This document shows, in pieces, positions 52,243 through 60,647 of a stretch of 64,000 bases of DNA. The stretch spans positions 1-64,000 of the forward strand of contig DBXO01000032.1 in NCBI GenBank assembly GCA_002309635.1, in the 5' to 3' direction. Source of the stretch: Ruminococcus flavefaciens. GTDB taxonomy: Bacteria; Bacillota; Clostridia; Oscillospirales; Ruminococcaceae. Made by a program: the position numbers and the translations under genes. How positions within the stretch are numbered: position 1 is the stretch's first letter; every line of letters starts with the position of its first letter. The notes below the pieces were generated by a model that worked only from the letters and a program-made list of their open reading frames with translations, ran no database searches and was not told where the DNA came from.

Positions 52243-52788
52243 ATGGAAACCATTAACGAGATCGCTGCACGTATAAGAGAACTGCGCGAGGTGTGCGACT
52301 ACACACAGGAAAAGCTTGCTCAGGAGCTTGGCCTTTCCGCCGAGCAGTATGCAGGCTATGAACAGAACGGGGATTTTCCAATAAGCGTCATCTATGAGAT
52401 CGCAAATAAATTCGGAGTCGATTTTAACGAGCTGGTCACAGGAGAACCCAGCCGTATTGATACATTTCAGGTCGTCCGCAGAGGAAAGGGCAGAAGCATA
52501 AGCCGTTTCCCGGGTTACCGCTTCAAGGACCTTGCCTTCCGCTATGCGGATAAGGTCATGCAGCCTCTTTTAGTTACACTTGAACCGTCAGACGAGCCCG
52601 CTAAGCTCGTAAGCCATTCGGGTCAGGAGTTCAATCTCGTCCTCAAGGGCACTATTGCAGTGGTATTCGAGGATCAGGAGATCATACTCAACGAGGGAGA
52701 CTCTATATATTTCAATCCCACATATCTTCACGGTCAGCGCTGCGTTGGTGACAGCAAGGCAAGATTCCTGACAATGATCGCTGAATAA
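52243..52788 (+). CDS. XRE-family regulator with cupin domain
   Basis: 181 residues. HTH_3 domain (about 7-65: YTQEKLAQELGLSAEQYAGYE) and a cupin_2 domain (about 110-180) with SGQEFNLVLKG and GDSIYFNPTYLHG, which should bind a small ligand. It is followed after 39 bp by an acyl-CoA synthetase gene, a pairing seen often in Firmicutes; the regulator probably senses the acyl substrate or product. Confidence 0.88.
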   Translation: METINEIAARIRELREVCDYTQEKLAQELGLSAEQYAGYEQNGDFPISVIYEIANKFGVDFNELVTGEPSRIDTFQVVRRGKGRSISRFPGYRFKDLAFRYADKVMQPLLVTLEPSDEPAKLVSHSGQEFNLVLKGTIAVVFEDQEIILNEGDSIYFNPTYLHGQRCVGDSKARFLTMIAE

Positions 52789-52827
52789 CAAGCCGCTTCC
52801 GGCTAATAAAAAGGAGTTCTTATTATC

Positions 52828-54504
52828 ATGCTTTTAGACCGATATCTTCCGCGTATCGAATTTGATTCATATGAGGATTTCAAGAAAAACTACCGCGTTA
52901 ATGTTCCCGAAAACTTCAACTTCGGCTGGGATATAGTTGACGAATGGGCAAAACAGGAGCCCGAAAAAAAGGCTCTTGTATGGCTCAGCCATGACAAACA
53001 GGAAAAGACTTTCACATTTACTGATATATCAAAGCTTTCAAACCAGACCTGTCACTATTTCCGCAGTCTCGGACTTAAAAAGGGCGATGTGGTGCTTCTT
53101 ATACTGCGCCGCCGCTGGGAATACTGGGTAATTGCCACAGCTCTTCATAAGCTTGGCGTTATACTTATACCCGGAAACCTGCTTTTCACTACACATGATA
53201 TCGCTTACCGCGGCAATATGGCCGGTATTTCGGCTATCATCGCCTGCGACGACGAATACATAAGAGGTCAGATCGACGGAGCAGCTCCCGAAATAAAGAC
53301 TCTGCGCAAGAAAATAGCTGTTGCCGAGCCCCGCGAGGGCTGGGACTACTTCGAGGACGAGATAGCCAGGTTCCCCGATACCTTCGAGCGCCCCACAGGC
53401 GATCAGGCTACAAAAGCAACCGATACCATGCTCATATACTTCACATCCGGCTCTACAGGTATGCCGAAGATGGTATGTCACAACTTCGCACACCCACTCG
53501 GTCATATCGTTACCGCAAAGTACTGGCATCAGGTACAGGAAAACAAGCTCCATATGTCCATTTCCGACTCGGGCTGGGCTAAGTTCGGCTGGGGCAAGAT
53601 ATACGGACAGTGGATATGCGGCGCAATACAGTTTGCATACGACTTCACAGGCAGATTCAACGCCAAGGATATCCTTGAAGTAATAAGCCATTACAAGCTT
53701 ACCACCTTCTGCGCTCCGCCTACAATGTACAGATTCATGCTTCAGGAGGATATGACAAAGTACGATCTATCCTCCATACAGAACTTCTGCAACGCAGGCG
53801 AGCCCCTCAATCCTGAGGTCTTCAACCGTATCTACGAGCTCACAGGCAAGAAGATGCGCGAGGGCTTCGGTCAGACAGAGGGTACTGTGCTCATCGCAAA
53901 CTTCCCGTGGATAGACCCGAAGCCGGGCTCCACAGGAAAGCCATCGCCCCTCTACAATATCCACCTTCTCCGCCCCGACGGAAGTGAGTGCGATGACGGT
54001 GAAGAGGGCAGCATAATGGTATGCGGCATAGACAAGGAACGTCCGACAGGTCTGTTCTGCGGCTACTACAAGAATCCCGAGCTCACAGATGCTGTTCTCG
54101 GAGGAAAGAACTATGATACAGGCGACGTTGCATGGCGCGATTCAAAGGGATACTACTGGTTCGTCGGCAGAAACGATGATGTTATCAAGTGCTCCGGCTA
54201 CCGTATCGGACCGTTTGAAGTTGAAAGCGCTCTGCTCACCCACCCTGCCGTTGTTGAATCGGCTATCACAGGCGCTCCCGACCCCATCAGAGGTCAGGTA
54301 GTAAAGGCTACCGTTGTTCTCGCAGAGGGCTATACCCCCTCTCCCGAGCTCACAAAGGAGCTTCAGGATCACGTTAAGCGTGAAACTGCGCCTTATAAGT
54401 ACCCCCGTGTCATCGAATACGTAAAAGAGCTTCCCAAAACTCTCGGCGGTAAGATCAAGCGTGCCCAGATACGTCATCAGGACGAGGAAAACGTACAGAA
54501 ATAA
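52828..54504 (+). CDS. AMP-forming acyl-CoA synthetase
   Basis: 558 residues. P-loop-like YFTSGSTGMPKMVCHN, adenylate motif REGFGQTEGTVLI, hinge GDVAWRDSKGYYWFVGRNDDVIK and C-terminal Lys in LPKTLGGKIKRAQIR. The acyl group is probably short- or medium-chain, as in the AcsM-like clade; the sequence alone does not decide. AAAAAGGAG precedes the ATG; same operon as the XRE-cupin regulator. Confidence 0.92.
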   Translation: MLLDRYLPRIEFDSYEDFKKNYRVNVPENFNFGWDIVDEWAKQEPEKKALVWLSHDKQEKTFTFTDISKLSNQTCHYFRSLGLKKGDVVLLILRRRWEYWVIATALHKLGVILIPGNLLFTTHDIAYRGNMAGISAIIACDDEYIRGQIDGAAPEIKTLRKKIAVAEPREGWDYFEDEIARFPDTFERPTGDQATKATDTMLIYFTSGSTGMPKMVCHNFAHPLGHIVTAKYWHQVQENKLHMSISDSGWAKFGWGKIYGQWICGAIQFAYDFTGRFNAKDILEVISHYKLTTFCAPPTMYRFMLQEDMTKYDLSSIQNFCNAGEPLNPEVFNRIYELTGKKMREGFGQTEGTVLIANFPWIDPKPGSTGKPSPLYNIHLLRPDGSECDDGEEGSIMVCGIDKERPTGLFCGYYKNPELTDAVLGGKNYDTGDVAWRDSKGYYWFVGRNDDVIKCSGYRIGPFEVESALLTHPAVVESAITGAPDPIRGQVVKATVVLAEGYTPSPELTKELQDHVKRETAPYKYPRVIEYVKELPKTLGGKIKRAQIRHQDEENVQK

Positions 54505-54516
54505 ACCATAAACTCC

Positions 54517-54556
54517 AAGCAGCCATAAAGAAGCGACCGCATCTTTATGGCTGCTT
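54517..54556 (+). terminator. Hairpin after the acyl-CoA synthetase gene
   Basis: 15-bp perfect stem AAGCAGCCATAAAGA with its complement and a 10-nt loop, but no T-run follows. Confidence 0.55.
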
Positions 54557-54720
54557 CCGGATAAAAAGTGATCAGTTATAGTCATTTGCCGAAGCTATGC
54601 ACCGACAAGCGATCAATAAAAAAGGCAAATATGAGAAAACTAATCATAACATAAGGACTTCCATGCTTTGGAAAAAGCATATGATATTATTTTCTCAGTT
54701 CTGAAATAAATTTTTAAATT

Positions 54721-54749
54721 ACCCCGTTTTCAGGTACATCACTGCGTAA
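54721..54749 (+). promoter_or_regulatory. Sigma-I type promoter of the sigI operon
   Basis: ACCCCG at 54721-54726, exactly 18 bp, CGTAA at 54745-54749, continuing as CGTAAACT. A-rich DNA lies just upstream. ACCCC(C/G) and CGWA are the -35 and -10 boxes of sigma-I promoters as I know them from Bacillus and Clostridium thermocellum. The same arrangement recurs at 56973. Implies autoregulation. No sigma-A promoter is apparent nearer the start. Confidence 0.78.
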
Positions 54750-54777
54750 ACTATAAACAATATTGGGGGTGGCAAAT

Positions 54778-55500
54778 ATGACTTCTGATGTACATCAAAT
54801 CATATCCCAGGTCTACAGGGCGAAAAAAGACAGCCACGCAGCAGATGAGCTCATATCTGCTTACATGCCCTTTATAAAGTCTGAAACTTCCAAGTTTCTT
54901 AACCGTCCGCCCGATCAGAGCGATGACGAGCTTAGCATTGCTATGTTCGCCTTCTATGAAGCTATCAAGAATTATTCGAGACTACGCGGCTCATTTCTGA
55001 AGTTCGCCGCATTACAGATAAAGAATCGCCTGATAGATAACTACCGTAAAGAAAAGAGAAATAAAGGTCAAATATCTTTGGACGTTAACGATGATGATAA
55101 AACAGACCTGAAAGAAACGATCCGAGATGAACACGATGATTACGCAGAAAACGAACTACGAGACGCAACAAAGCAGGAGATCGAAGAGCTTTCAGCACAA
55201 ATGAAGGATTTTGGTGTGACCATGAACGATGTTGCGGAGAATTCTCCGCGGCAGCGCCGTACACTGGAGATATGTCAGAAAGCTGTTGCTTATGCAAGAA
55301 AAAATCCTGAGATCCTCGATGACTTTCTGAGAACAAAGCGCGTCCCCCTCGCCAAGCTTGCGGAGGGCGCAAATGTTGAGAGGAAGTCTCTTGAAAGACA
55401 CCGCCGCTATCTTGTTGCTGTTCTTCTTATATGTACCAACGGCTACGAGATAATGCGCGGCCATATCATGCAAGTATTAAAAGGTGGTGAAAACAAATGA
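54778..55500 (+). CDS. sigI: Sigma factor SigI
   Basis: 240 residues from ATG 54778 with GGGGGTGG upstream (TTG 54763 and GTG 54769 are in frame but overlap the ribosome site). Region 2: DELSIAMFAFYEAIKNYS and GSFLKFAALQIKNRLIDNYRKE; region 4-like C-terminus with LERHRRYLVAVLLICTNGYEIMRGHI, as in the SigI family rather than ECF or SigB types. It should direct RNA polymerase to ACCCCG/CGTAA promoters. Overlaps the anti-sigma gene by 4 bp. Confidence 0.9.
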   Translation: MTSDVHQIISQVYRAKKDSHAADELISAYMPFIKSETSKFLNRPPDQSDDELSIAMFAFYEAIKNYSRLRGSFLKFAALQIKNRLIDNYRKEKRNKGQISLDVNDDDKTDLKETIRDEHDDYAENELRDATKQEIEELSAQMKDFGVTMNDVAENSPRQRRTLEICQKAVAYARKNPEILDDFLRTKRVPLAKLAEGANVERKSLERHRRYLVAVLLICTNGYEIMRGHIMQVLKGGENK

Positions 55501-56840
55501 AATATATCGTTATGGAATGTCACGAAGGATATGCTGTACTAATGGACGAAGAATCCCGTTATGTCAGCGCCGCAAATCTTCACTACGAAGTGGGTCAGAC
55601 TGTCCTCTCGCCTGTTCTTATGAACTATGAGGCAGAGAGCGAGAGAAAGATCAGCTTCTACGTTACAAGATTCGCAGCAGCTGCCGCGTGTATCGCTCTT
55701 GCGGTCTCAGCAGGTTCATTCTATTATTCACGTAATTTCAAAACTCACTCCACCGTCTTAATAGCTGCCAAAACCAACATAAGAATGGATCTCAACAAAA
55801 AGGGCAGGGTCCTCCACATCAGCGGAGGCGATATCAATGCCGACAGGCTGCTCAAAGACTATGACGGCAAGGGCAAGGACAAGGTAACCGCAGCTCACGA
55901 GATACTTGATATTGAGAAATCCAGCGGATACGACTTTGAGGAAGACGGCGTCGACCTCTTTATAAAGACGGACGCCGATGAATACAACTCTATCAAAGAA
56001 GATTTCGAAAACGGAATCAACGATATCAAGATAAACGTATATGAATACGGTACTCCTAAGCCGAAAGAACCCGAGCCTCCCAAGCCCGCTGAAGTAAAGC
56101 CGAATGAAGGCAAGTCTCCCGAAGCTCCGAAGCTTCACGAACATACAGAGCAGACACCAGAGGCTCCTGTACAGCCGCAGGCAGATGTACAGGTTCCCGA
56201 AGCTACAGCACCTGTAAACGCAGGCACTCCTGCTGCTCCTGCAGCACCGAATGCTCCCGAGGCTCCTAAAGCTCCGGACGCTCCCGAAACACCGAAGGCT
56301 CCGGCCTCCGACGTCATCAAACCTGCCGACAAGAACAAGAGCAGCGTCAAGCCCGATGACAAGCTTGGCTCTCCCATGCCAGAGGAACAGCAGCATGATG
56401 CACCTCAGGCTTCGGCAGATAACAATAATAACCGTTATGTGCTCAAAGAAAACAACGGTATCATCGAGATAACCCGTGAAGCAGTTGACAAAATAAAACC
56501 GCTTCTTCCCGCTCCTGCGCCAAGTGCGCTGACAGCGGATTATAATATAGAAGAAACTCGGGAAGCACTGCCCGAGGCCGAAGGATCTTCATTCCGCACA
56601 GCAGAACCCCTTAAAGAGGATCCGCAGGATACCCTCCCTAAGCCCGAGGCGCTTTCGACGGACGAAACAAAGATCATGGCTCCGGAGAGTCCCCGGCACC
56701 CACTTTCTTCTCTGACAGCTTCGACTGCCCAAGCACTGACAGCCGACCAGAGCAAGGAGGTACTCAGGGAAACGCCCCATGCAGAGCATGCAGGCGCTCC
56801 CGAAAACACACCCTCCGTTCCCCCATTCCCTATTCCCTGA
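55497..56840 (+). CDS. rsgI: RsgI-family anti-sigma factor
   Basis: 447 residues. N-terminal RsgI domain (1-50: MKYIVMECHEGYAVLMDEES) sequesters SigI inside the cell; a single membrane helix follows (about 60-78). The extracellular part has a folded stretch of about 110 residues (TNIRMDLNKKGRVLHISGG onward), then about 120 residues of Pro/Ala/Glu repeats (APEAPKAPDAPETPKAP) and a last low-complexity half. No CBM or glycosidase domain is visible, unlike RsgI proteins of cellulosome producers, so the signal sensed is unknown. Confidence 0.85.
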   Translation: MKYIVMECHEGYAVLMDEESRYVSAANLHYEVGQTVLSPVLMNYEAESERKISFYVTRFAAAAACIALAVSAGSFYYSRNFKTHSTVLIAAKTNIRMDLNKKGRVLHISGGDINADRLLKDYDGKGKDKVTAAHEILDIEKSSGYDFEEDGVDLFIKTDADEYNSIKEDFENGINDIKINVYEYGTPKPKEPEPPKPAEVKPNEGKSPEAPKLHEHTEQTPEAPVQPQADVQVPEATAPVNAGTPAAPAAPNAPEAPKAPDAPETPKAPASDVIKPADKNKSSVKPDDKLGSPMPEEQQHDAPQASADNNNNRYVLKENNGIIEITREAVDKIKPLLPAPAPSALTADYNIEETREALPEAEGSSFRTAEPLKEDPQDTLPKPEALSTDETKIMAPESPRHPLSSLTASTAQALTADQSKEVLRETPHAEHAGAPENTPSVPPFPIP

Positions 56841-56860
56841 GAAAACATGAATTACATAAA

Positions 56861-56900
56861 AGGCAGGAAGGCATTGCACAGGCGGTGCCTTCCTGCTTTT
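56861..56900 (+). terminator. Terminator of the sigI-rsgI operon
   Basis: AGGCAGGAAGGCA paired with TGCCTTCCTGCTT, then TTT. It separates the operon from the next sigma-I type promoter. Confidence 0.8.
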
Positions 56901-56972
56901 TATGCCGAAAAATAAGGCTTTGAAGACGTATTAAAATAATTTCTGAAATTTTTTCCAAAAAAATTCATAATT

Positions 56973-57001
56973 ACCCCGCTTTTTATAAACGGACTCCGTA
57001 A
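56973..57001 (+). promoter_or_regulatory. Sigma-I type promoter of the secreted acidic protein gene
   Basis: ACCCCG at 56973-56978, 18 bp, CGTAA at 56997-57001 (CGTAAACT), with the same A/T-rich upstream run as the sigI promoter. Confidence 0.78.
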
Positions 57002-57079
57002 ACTGTTAACATAAAGCAAATAAAGCTTATATATCTCCCCAAGAGGAGATAAATCCAAAACAAAAAGGAGTAATTACCA

Positions 57080-57979
57080 ATGAAAAGCAAAAAGAACATT
57101 CTTGCTGCTATAGCTGCTATGTCTGTAATGGCTTCAGCTATGAGCCTCAACGCATTTGCTGCTGAGGAAGCAGAGAACACAGACGTTGCACTCACAGCTG
57201 TAGCTGTTGAGGAAGTTGCTGAAGAAGAGACTTCTGAGGATGAAGTAGTCGTTGAAGCACCCGAGCTCATCGTTCCTGCTGACGACGCTGAGAAGCCGGT
57301 TCCTCCGGAGCCGCCCGTTATCCTCGACGTAACAGATTTCATCGATCAGATCCGTACTTTCATCGACGCTAACAGCATCGATATTCTTACAGATACTATC
57401 CTTGAGAACTGGGATCAGATCGAGAAGGTTGACGTTCACTTCCACGCTAACGAGAAGCCTGAGCCGCCTGTAGCTCCCGAGGACGCTGAGAAGCCCGAGG
57501 TTGACGAAGAGGCAGCTGAGGAAGTTGCTGAGGAAGAAGATGCAGAGGACAGCGAGAAGCCCGAAAAGCCCCTCGGCCCTGTACATCTCGAACTCACAGA
57601 TCTCTTCATGCAGTTCCGTGATAAGGTAGACCTCAGCAAGGTTGACTTTATCGACGACGAGACAAAGGAGAAGATCCTCAACGCTAAGGATGTTCACGCT
57701 GACGTTCACTTTGTAAATCCGAACAAGCCTGAGCCGCCTGTAGCTCCCGAGGAAGGCGAACTTCCTACACCTCCCGCACCTCCTGTAGCACCTGAGGAAG
57801 GCGAGCTTCCTACACCTCCCGCACCTCCTGTAGCTCCTGAGGCTCCTAAGGGACCTGCTCATGAGCACCTCGGACCCAAGGAGAGAGAGGCTCTCAAGGC
57901 TGCTGAGGCTGAAGCAACAACTGAGGCAGTAGCTGAGGAAACAACTGAGGCTGCTTCAGACGCTGAGATCAGCGAATAA
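57080..57979 (+). CDS. Secreted acidic Pro-rich protein, likely SigI target
   Basis: 299 residues. Signal peptide with Ala-rich cleavage region NAFAAEE (about 25-30). Two related modules: residues about 85-135 (VILDVTDFIDQIRTFID...DVHFHANEKPEPPVAPE) and about 168-220 (VHLELTDLFMQFRDKVD...DVHFVNPNKPEPPVAPE). Pro-rich linkers follow, including two exact-length copies of GELPTPPAPPVAPE. Strongly acidic throughout; ends in a Glu/Ala/Thr tail with no sortase or anchor motif. AAAAGGAG precedes the ATG. Family not recognised. Confidence 0.8.
   Translation: MKSKKNILAAIAAMSVMASAMSLNAFAAEEAENTDVALTAVAVEEVAEEETSEDEVVVEAPELIVPADDAEKPVPPEPPVILDVTDFIDQIRTFIDANSIDILTDTILENWDQIEKVDVHFHANEKPEPPVAPEDAEKPEVDEEAAEEVAEEEDAEDSEKPEKPLGPVHLELTDLFMQFRDKVDLSKVDFIDDETKEKILNAKDVHADVHFVNPNKPEPPVAPEEGELPTPPAPPVAPEEGELPTPPAPPVAPEAPKGPAHEHLGPKEREALKAAEAEATTEAVAEETTEAASDAEISE
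57755..57844 (+). repeat. 45-bp tandem repeat, two copies
   Basis: Two consecutive 45-bp units (57755-57799 and 57800-57844), nearly identical at DNA level, encoding EGELPTPPAPPVAPE. Confidence 0.8.
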
Positions 57980-57993
57980 TCAATTCACTTGCA

Positions 57994-58038
57994 AGATCTG
58001 CCCTTGCCTTAATAGGTTTTTCCCCGAAGGGCAGATCT
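57994..58038 (+). terminator. Long-loop hairpin after the SigI target gene
   Basis: AGATCTGCCCTT pairs perfectly with AAGGGCAGATCT across a 21-nt loop. No T-run follows, so it may be an mRNA 3' structure. Confidence 0.5.
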
Positions 58039-58150
58039 CAACAATAATCCAATCCCAATCCCCTTATCCTCTTTTACCCCCTTTTACCCGCCTGATATCT
58101 GCACATCTCGGTAAAAGTGCGGATATCAAGATTGAATATGATAAAAGGAA

Positions 58151-58184
58151 GCGCCGCAGAGCACATTTTTGCGGCGCATTTTTT
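58151..58184 (+). terminator. Rho-independent terminator
   Basis: GCGCCGCA/TGCGGCGC, 11-nt loop, then seven T. It probably ends the 57080 transcript. No gene lies between 57980 and 58335. Confidence 0.8.
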
Positions 58185-58252
58185 TATTTCACCCCTGACT
58201 TGTCATGTTTCCGCATAAAATATAAGAAAAAAGAGTTTTTTCTCTGCGAAAC

Positions 58253-58281
58253 TTGCTATTTGGAGCGCTATATGTTATAAT
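58253..58281 (+). promoter_or_regulatory. Sigma-A promoter of the U32-like gene
   Basis: TTGCTA, 17-bp spacer, TATAAT. Confidence 0.7.
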
Positions 58282-58335
58282 AAAGGTACTTAACATTTCT
58301 GCCGTTATTATGGCGCAAACTAAGGAGGAACTCCA

Positions 58336-59307
58336 GTGAAAGCAAGATTTCATCTGCCTGATTTTGCAAGGCTTTTCAAATTCAACTCCGTTTTTCTTTC
58401 AATGCTTGAAAACAGCCCCGAGCTTTTCCGCGAGGGTGTGGAGATAGCTTCAATCTACGGCATCTTCCCGCCGTCCCTGTGGAACGGCGGCCGGGTTATG
58501 CACGGCATGTGCCAGAAGGACTTTGTAAGAGGCGTCACCAGACACTTTAACAGCAAGGGTATTCCACTACGCTTTACCTTCACAAACCCCATGATCGAAA
58601 AGAAGCATCTAAGCGACGAGTTCTGCAACATGGTAATGCATATCGCAGACAATGGCATGAACGAATGTATCGTTATGTCCCCCATACTTGAAGACTACAT
58701 AAGGAAAAACTATCCGGGCTACAAGCTCACAAGCTCAACATGCAAGAGAATTACAGAGCCCGAAAAGCTTTATGAGGAGGTCTGTAAGGACTACCACATA
58801 GTAGTTATTGACTACGACCTCAACAACAGGTTCGACGTACTTGAAAAGATCCCCAACAAGGAAAAGTGCGAGATACTGGTAAATGCATGCTGCAACCCTG
58901 CCTGTGCAAACCGTTCTCTCCACTATCAGACCATAGGTCTGGAACAGATAGCCTACGCAAACCACGTAAGAAAATATCCCAACGCTCCCTTCGATTCGGA
59001 CAGATTCGCCAAGGAGCACCCCGAGGCAAAGGCTGTATTTGAATGTAAGTGCGAGCACAGGAGTCTTTTCGATATAAAGTCCCTGAGCACACATATAACT
59101 CCAGACGATATATGGAACAAGTACATTCCTATGGGCTTCAGCCAGTTCAAAATAGAGGGCAGGACCTTCGACATGTTCAATCTTATGGAACATTATCTCT
59201 ATTACATGGTAAAGCCCGAGTGCGTTGATAAGGCACGACTCATTTTCCTGAGAAATCTCAGTCTTAACGGCGCTATAATCGTTCCCGATCAGGAGATGCC
59301 ACGATAA
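58336..59307 (+). CDS. Cysteine-rich U32-peptidase-like protein
   Basis: 323 residues from GTG 58336 (AAGGAGG 7 nt upstream). The alternating strand/helix layout with IPLRFTFTNPMI, CIVMSPILEDYIRKNYP and VVIDYDLNNRF suggests a TIM barrel. ILVNACCNPACANRSLHY (C185, C186, C190) and FECKCEH (C237, C239) supply closely spaced cysteines, as in U32-related proteins that bind an iron-sulfur cluster (UbiU/UbiV, TrhP). Family assignment is by pattern only; the reaction is unknown. Confidence 0.65.
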   Translation: MKARFHLPDFARLFKFNSVFLSMLENSPELFREGVEIASIYGIFPPSLWNGGRVMHGMCQKDFVRGVTRHFNSKGIPLRFTFTNPMIEKKHLSDEFCNMVMHIADNGMNECIVMSPILEDYIRKNYPGYKLTSSTCKRITEPEKLYEEVCKDYHIVVIDYDLNNRFDVLEKIPNKEKCEILVNACCNPACANRSLHYQTIGLEQIAYANHVRKYPNAPFDSDRFAKEHPEAKAVFECKCEHRSLFDIKSLSTHITPDDIWNKYIPMGFSQFKIEGRTFDMFNLMEHYLYYMVKPECVDKARLIFLRNLSLNGAIIVPDQEMPR

Positions 59308-59311
59308 ATTC

Positions 59312-59348
59312 AAAAAACGTAAGAAAGCAAAGCTTTCTTACGTTTTTT
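59312..59348. terminator. Bidirectional terminator
   Basis: Perfect 17-bp stem with loop AAA, six A on one side and six T on the other. Confidence 0.9.
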
Positions 59349-59379
59349 CAGTAATCAGCAAGCAGCGTAAAATGCTCGG

Positions 59380-60366
59380 TCAGTTTTCCTTTTTCTTCAT
59401 ATGTAAAAGAACTGCTGTTATTGCTGTTATCGCGGCTAAAAGTCCTGCTATTCCCCCGCCTATAGCTGTTCTGCCCTGTTTTGTCAGCCGTTTCTCTCCG
59501 TATTCGGTAGTCATATAGCTGAAGCCTGCTGTGCGGAATGCTGCGTCCACATCATCTGCAATGACCTTATGCCCCTCGGCATTGGGGTGTATGTCAAAGC
59601 CGGCTATATTCGTAAGCTCATCGGCTTTGCCTTTGAAATCAGCTGCTACGTCGATAACAGTATATCGTTCAGCCGCATTGTCCGAAATTATCTCATTCAG
59701 TCTGCCTATCTTCTTTTCCGAAAAATCAGTTACCTTTTTGAAATTGCTGAAATGCTCGAGAGGATCGTAAAGGGTCTGCACGAAGACCTTTCCGTCGGTA
59801 CGCTTGCTCAGCTCATCGGAAATGATCCTGATATTGGTGCCGAACTGCTCCAGTGCCTTGTCAACGTCATCGTTCATGCTCAGAAAACCGGACGCCGCGC
59901 TGAAAAGGTCAAAACTTCCCGAATCAAATGTGCCCTTTTCGGTAATTCCGAGACTGCTGAGGAAACTCAGCATTATATCAAGCAGATCGTTGCCGCCGAC
60001 AGATATGACCACTGCGTCGCTGTCCTTAAGATCGTTGTCGAGCTCGCCGCTGCGTATGAGCTCTATCAGGTCTGCGGAGGTGTCTCCCGATACGGCTCTG
60101 TTGACCATTTCGTGTCCGCATTTGTCACCGAGCTCAGAATCGTACTTCACCTTCAGCAGATTCGCATAGGACGGGCAGCTGTACAGATCTCCGGCAGTAT
60201 AGCCCTCAAGTCCGTAGCCTGCCGCGATGGAGTCTCCGAGGAACAGCATTTTCGGCGGTGCGTCAATACTGTAGGATACCTCCCGCGAAGGTATCTCCGT
60301 CATTGCGCATGATGATAAACATGCAAGAAGCGATACCCCACTCAGAAATGCAGCTGCTCTTCTCAT
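59380..60366 (-). CDS. SGNH/GDSL-family lipoprotein with C-terminal membrane helix
   Basis: 328 residues. Lipobox LSSC (Cys near 20); block I FLGDSIAAGYG, block II Gly in SGDTS, block III Asn in GGNDLL, block V DIHPNAEGH. This complete Ser-Asp-His set marks an esterase acting at the cell surface. A second membrane helix (about 302-320) follows near the C-terminus, so the protein would be held at both ends. Substrate unknown. Confidence 0.85.
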   Translation of the reverse strand: MRRAAAFLSGVSLLACLSSCAMTEIPSREVSYSIDAPPKMLFLGDSIAAGYGLEGYTAGDLYSCPSYANLLKVKYDSELGDKCGHEMVNRAVSGDTSADLIELIRSGELDNDLKDSDAVVISVGGNDLLDIMLSFLSSLGITEKGTFDSGSFDLFSAASGFLSMNDDVDKALEQFGTNIRIISDELSKRTDGKVFVQTLYDPLEHFSNFKKVTDFSEKKIGRLNEIISDNAAERYTVIDVAADFKGKADELTNIAGFDIHPNAEGHKVIADDVDAAFRTAGFSYMTTEYGEKRLTKQGRTAIGGGIAGLLAAITAITAVLLHMKKKEN

Positions 60367-60581
60367 TGTAAAAACCTCTTTTCAGAAAATAATAAACATC
60401 GTTCATATTGTAGCAGATATATGCCCGAAAGTCAACACAGCTGCTTTCTTTTACTCCTTAATATGCATTTTATGCCAATATCCCAGTCCATAGTATAATA
60501 AGCAACGCAGATAAGCCGCAAACATGTGACCGATAGCAATAAACCTACTGTTATTATTTACCAAAGCAATATATATTTTAC

Positions 60582-60610
60582 TGGACAATCGTATAAAAAT
60601 ATGATATAAT
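60582..60610 (+). promoter_or_regulatory. Promoter of the diguanylate cyclase gene
   Basis: TGGACA, 17-bp spacer, TATAAT. Confidence 0.7.
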
Positions 60611-60647
60611 TACATATATACTACTTTTTGGATCGGAGGGTGAAGTT

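Noticed and set aside
54634..54657. A 7-codon frame (MRKLIIT) upstream of sigI as a leader peptide
   Set aside because: Lies upstream of the sigma-I type promoter and has no downstream structure to control.
57755..57844. Tandem repeats as a possible CRISPR or mobile element
   Set aside because: Repeats are in frame, without spacers, and encode Pro-rich linkers of a secreted protein.
57134..57868. A 244-codon Arg/Leu-rich frame antisense to the SigI target gene
   Set aside because: Repeats on the sense strand create an open antisense frame; no ribosome site.
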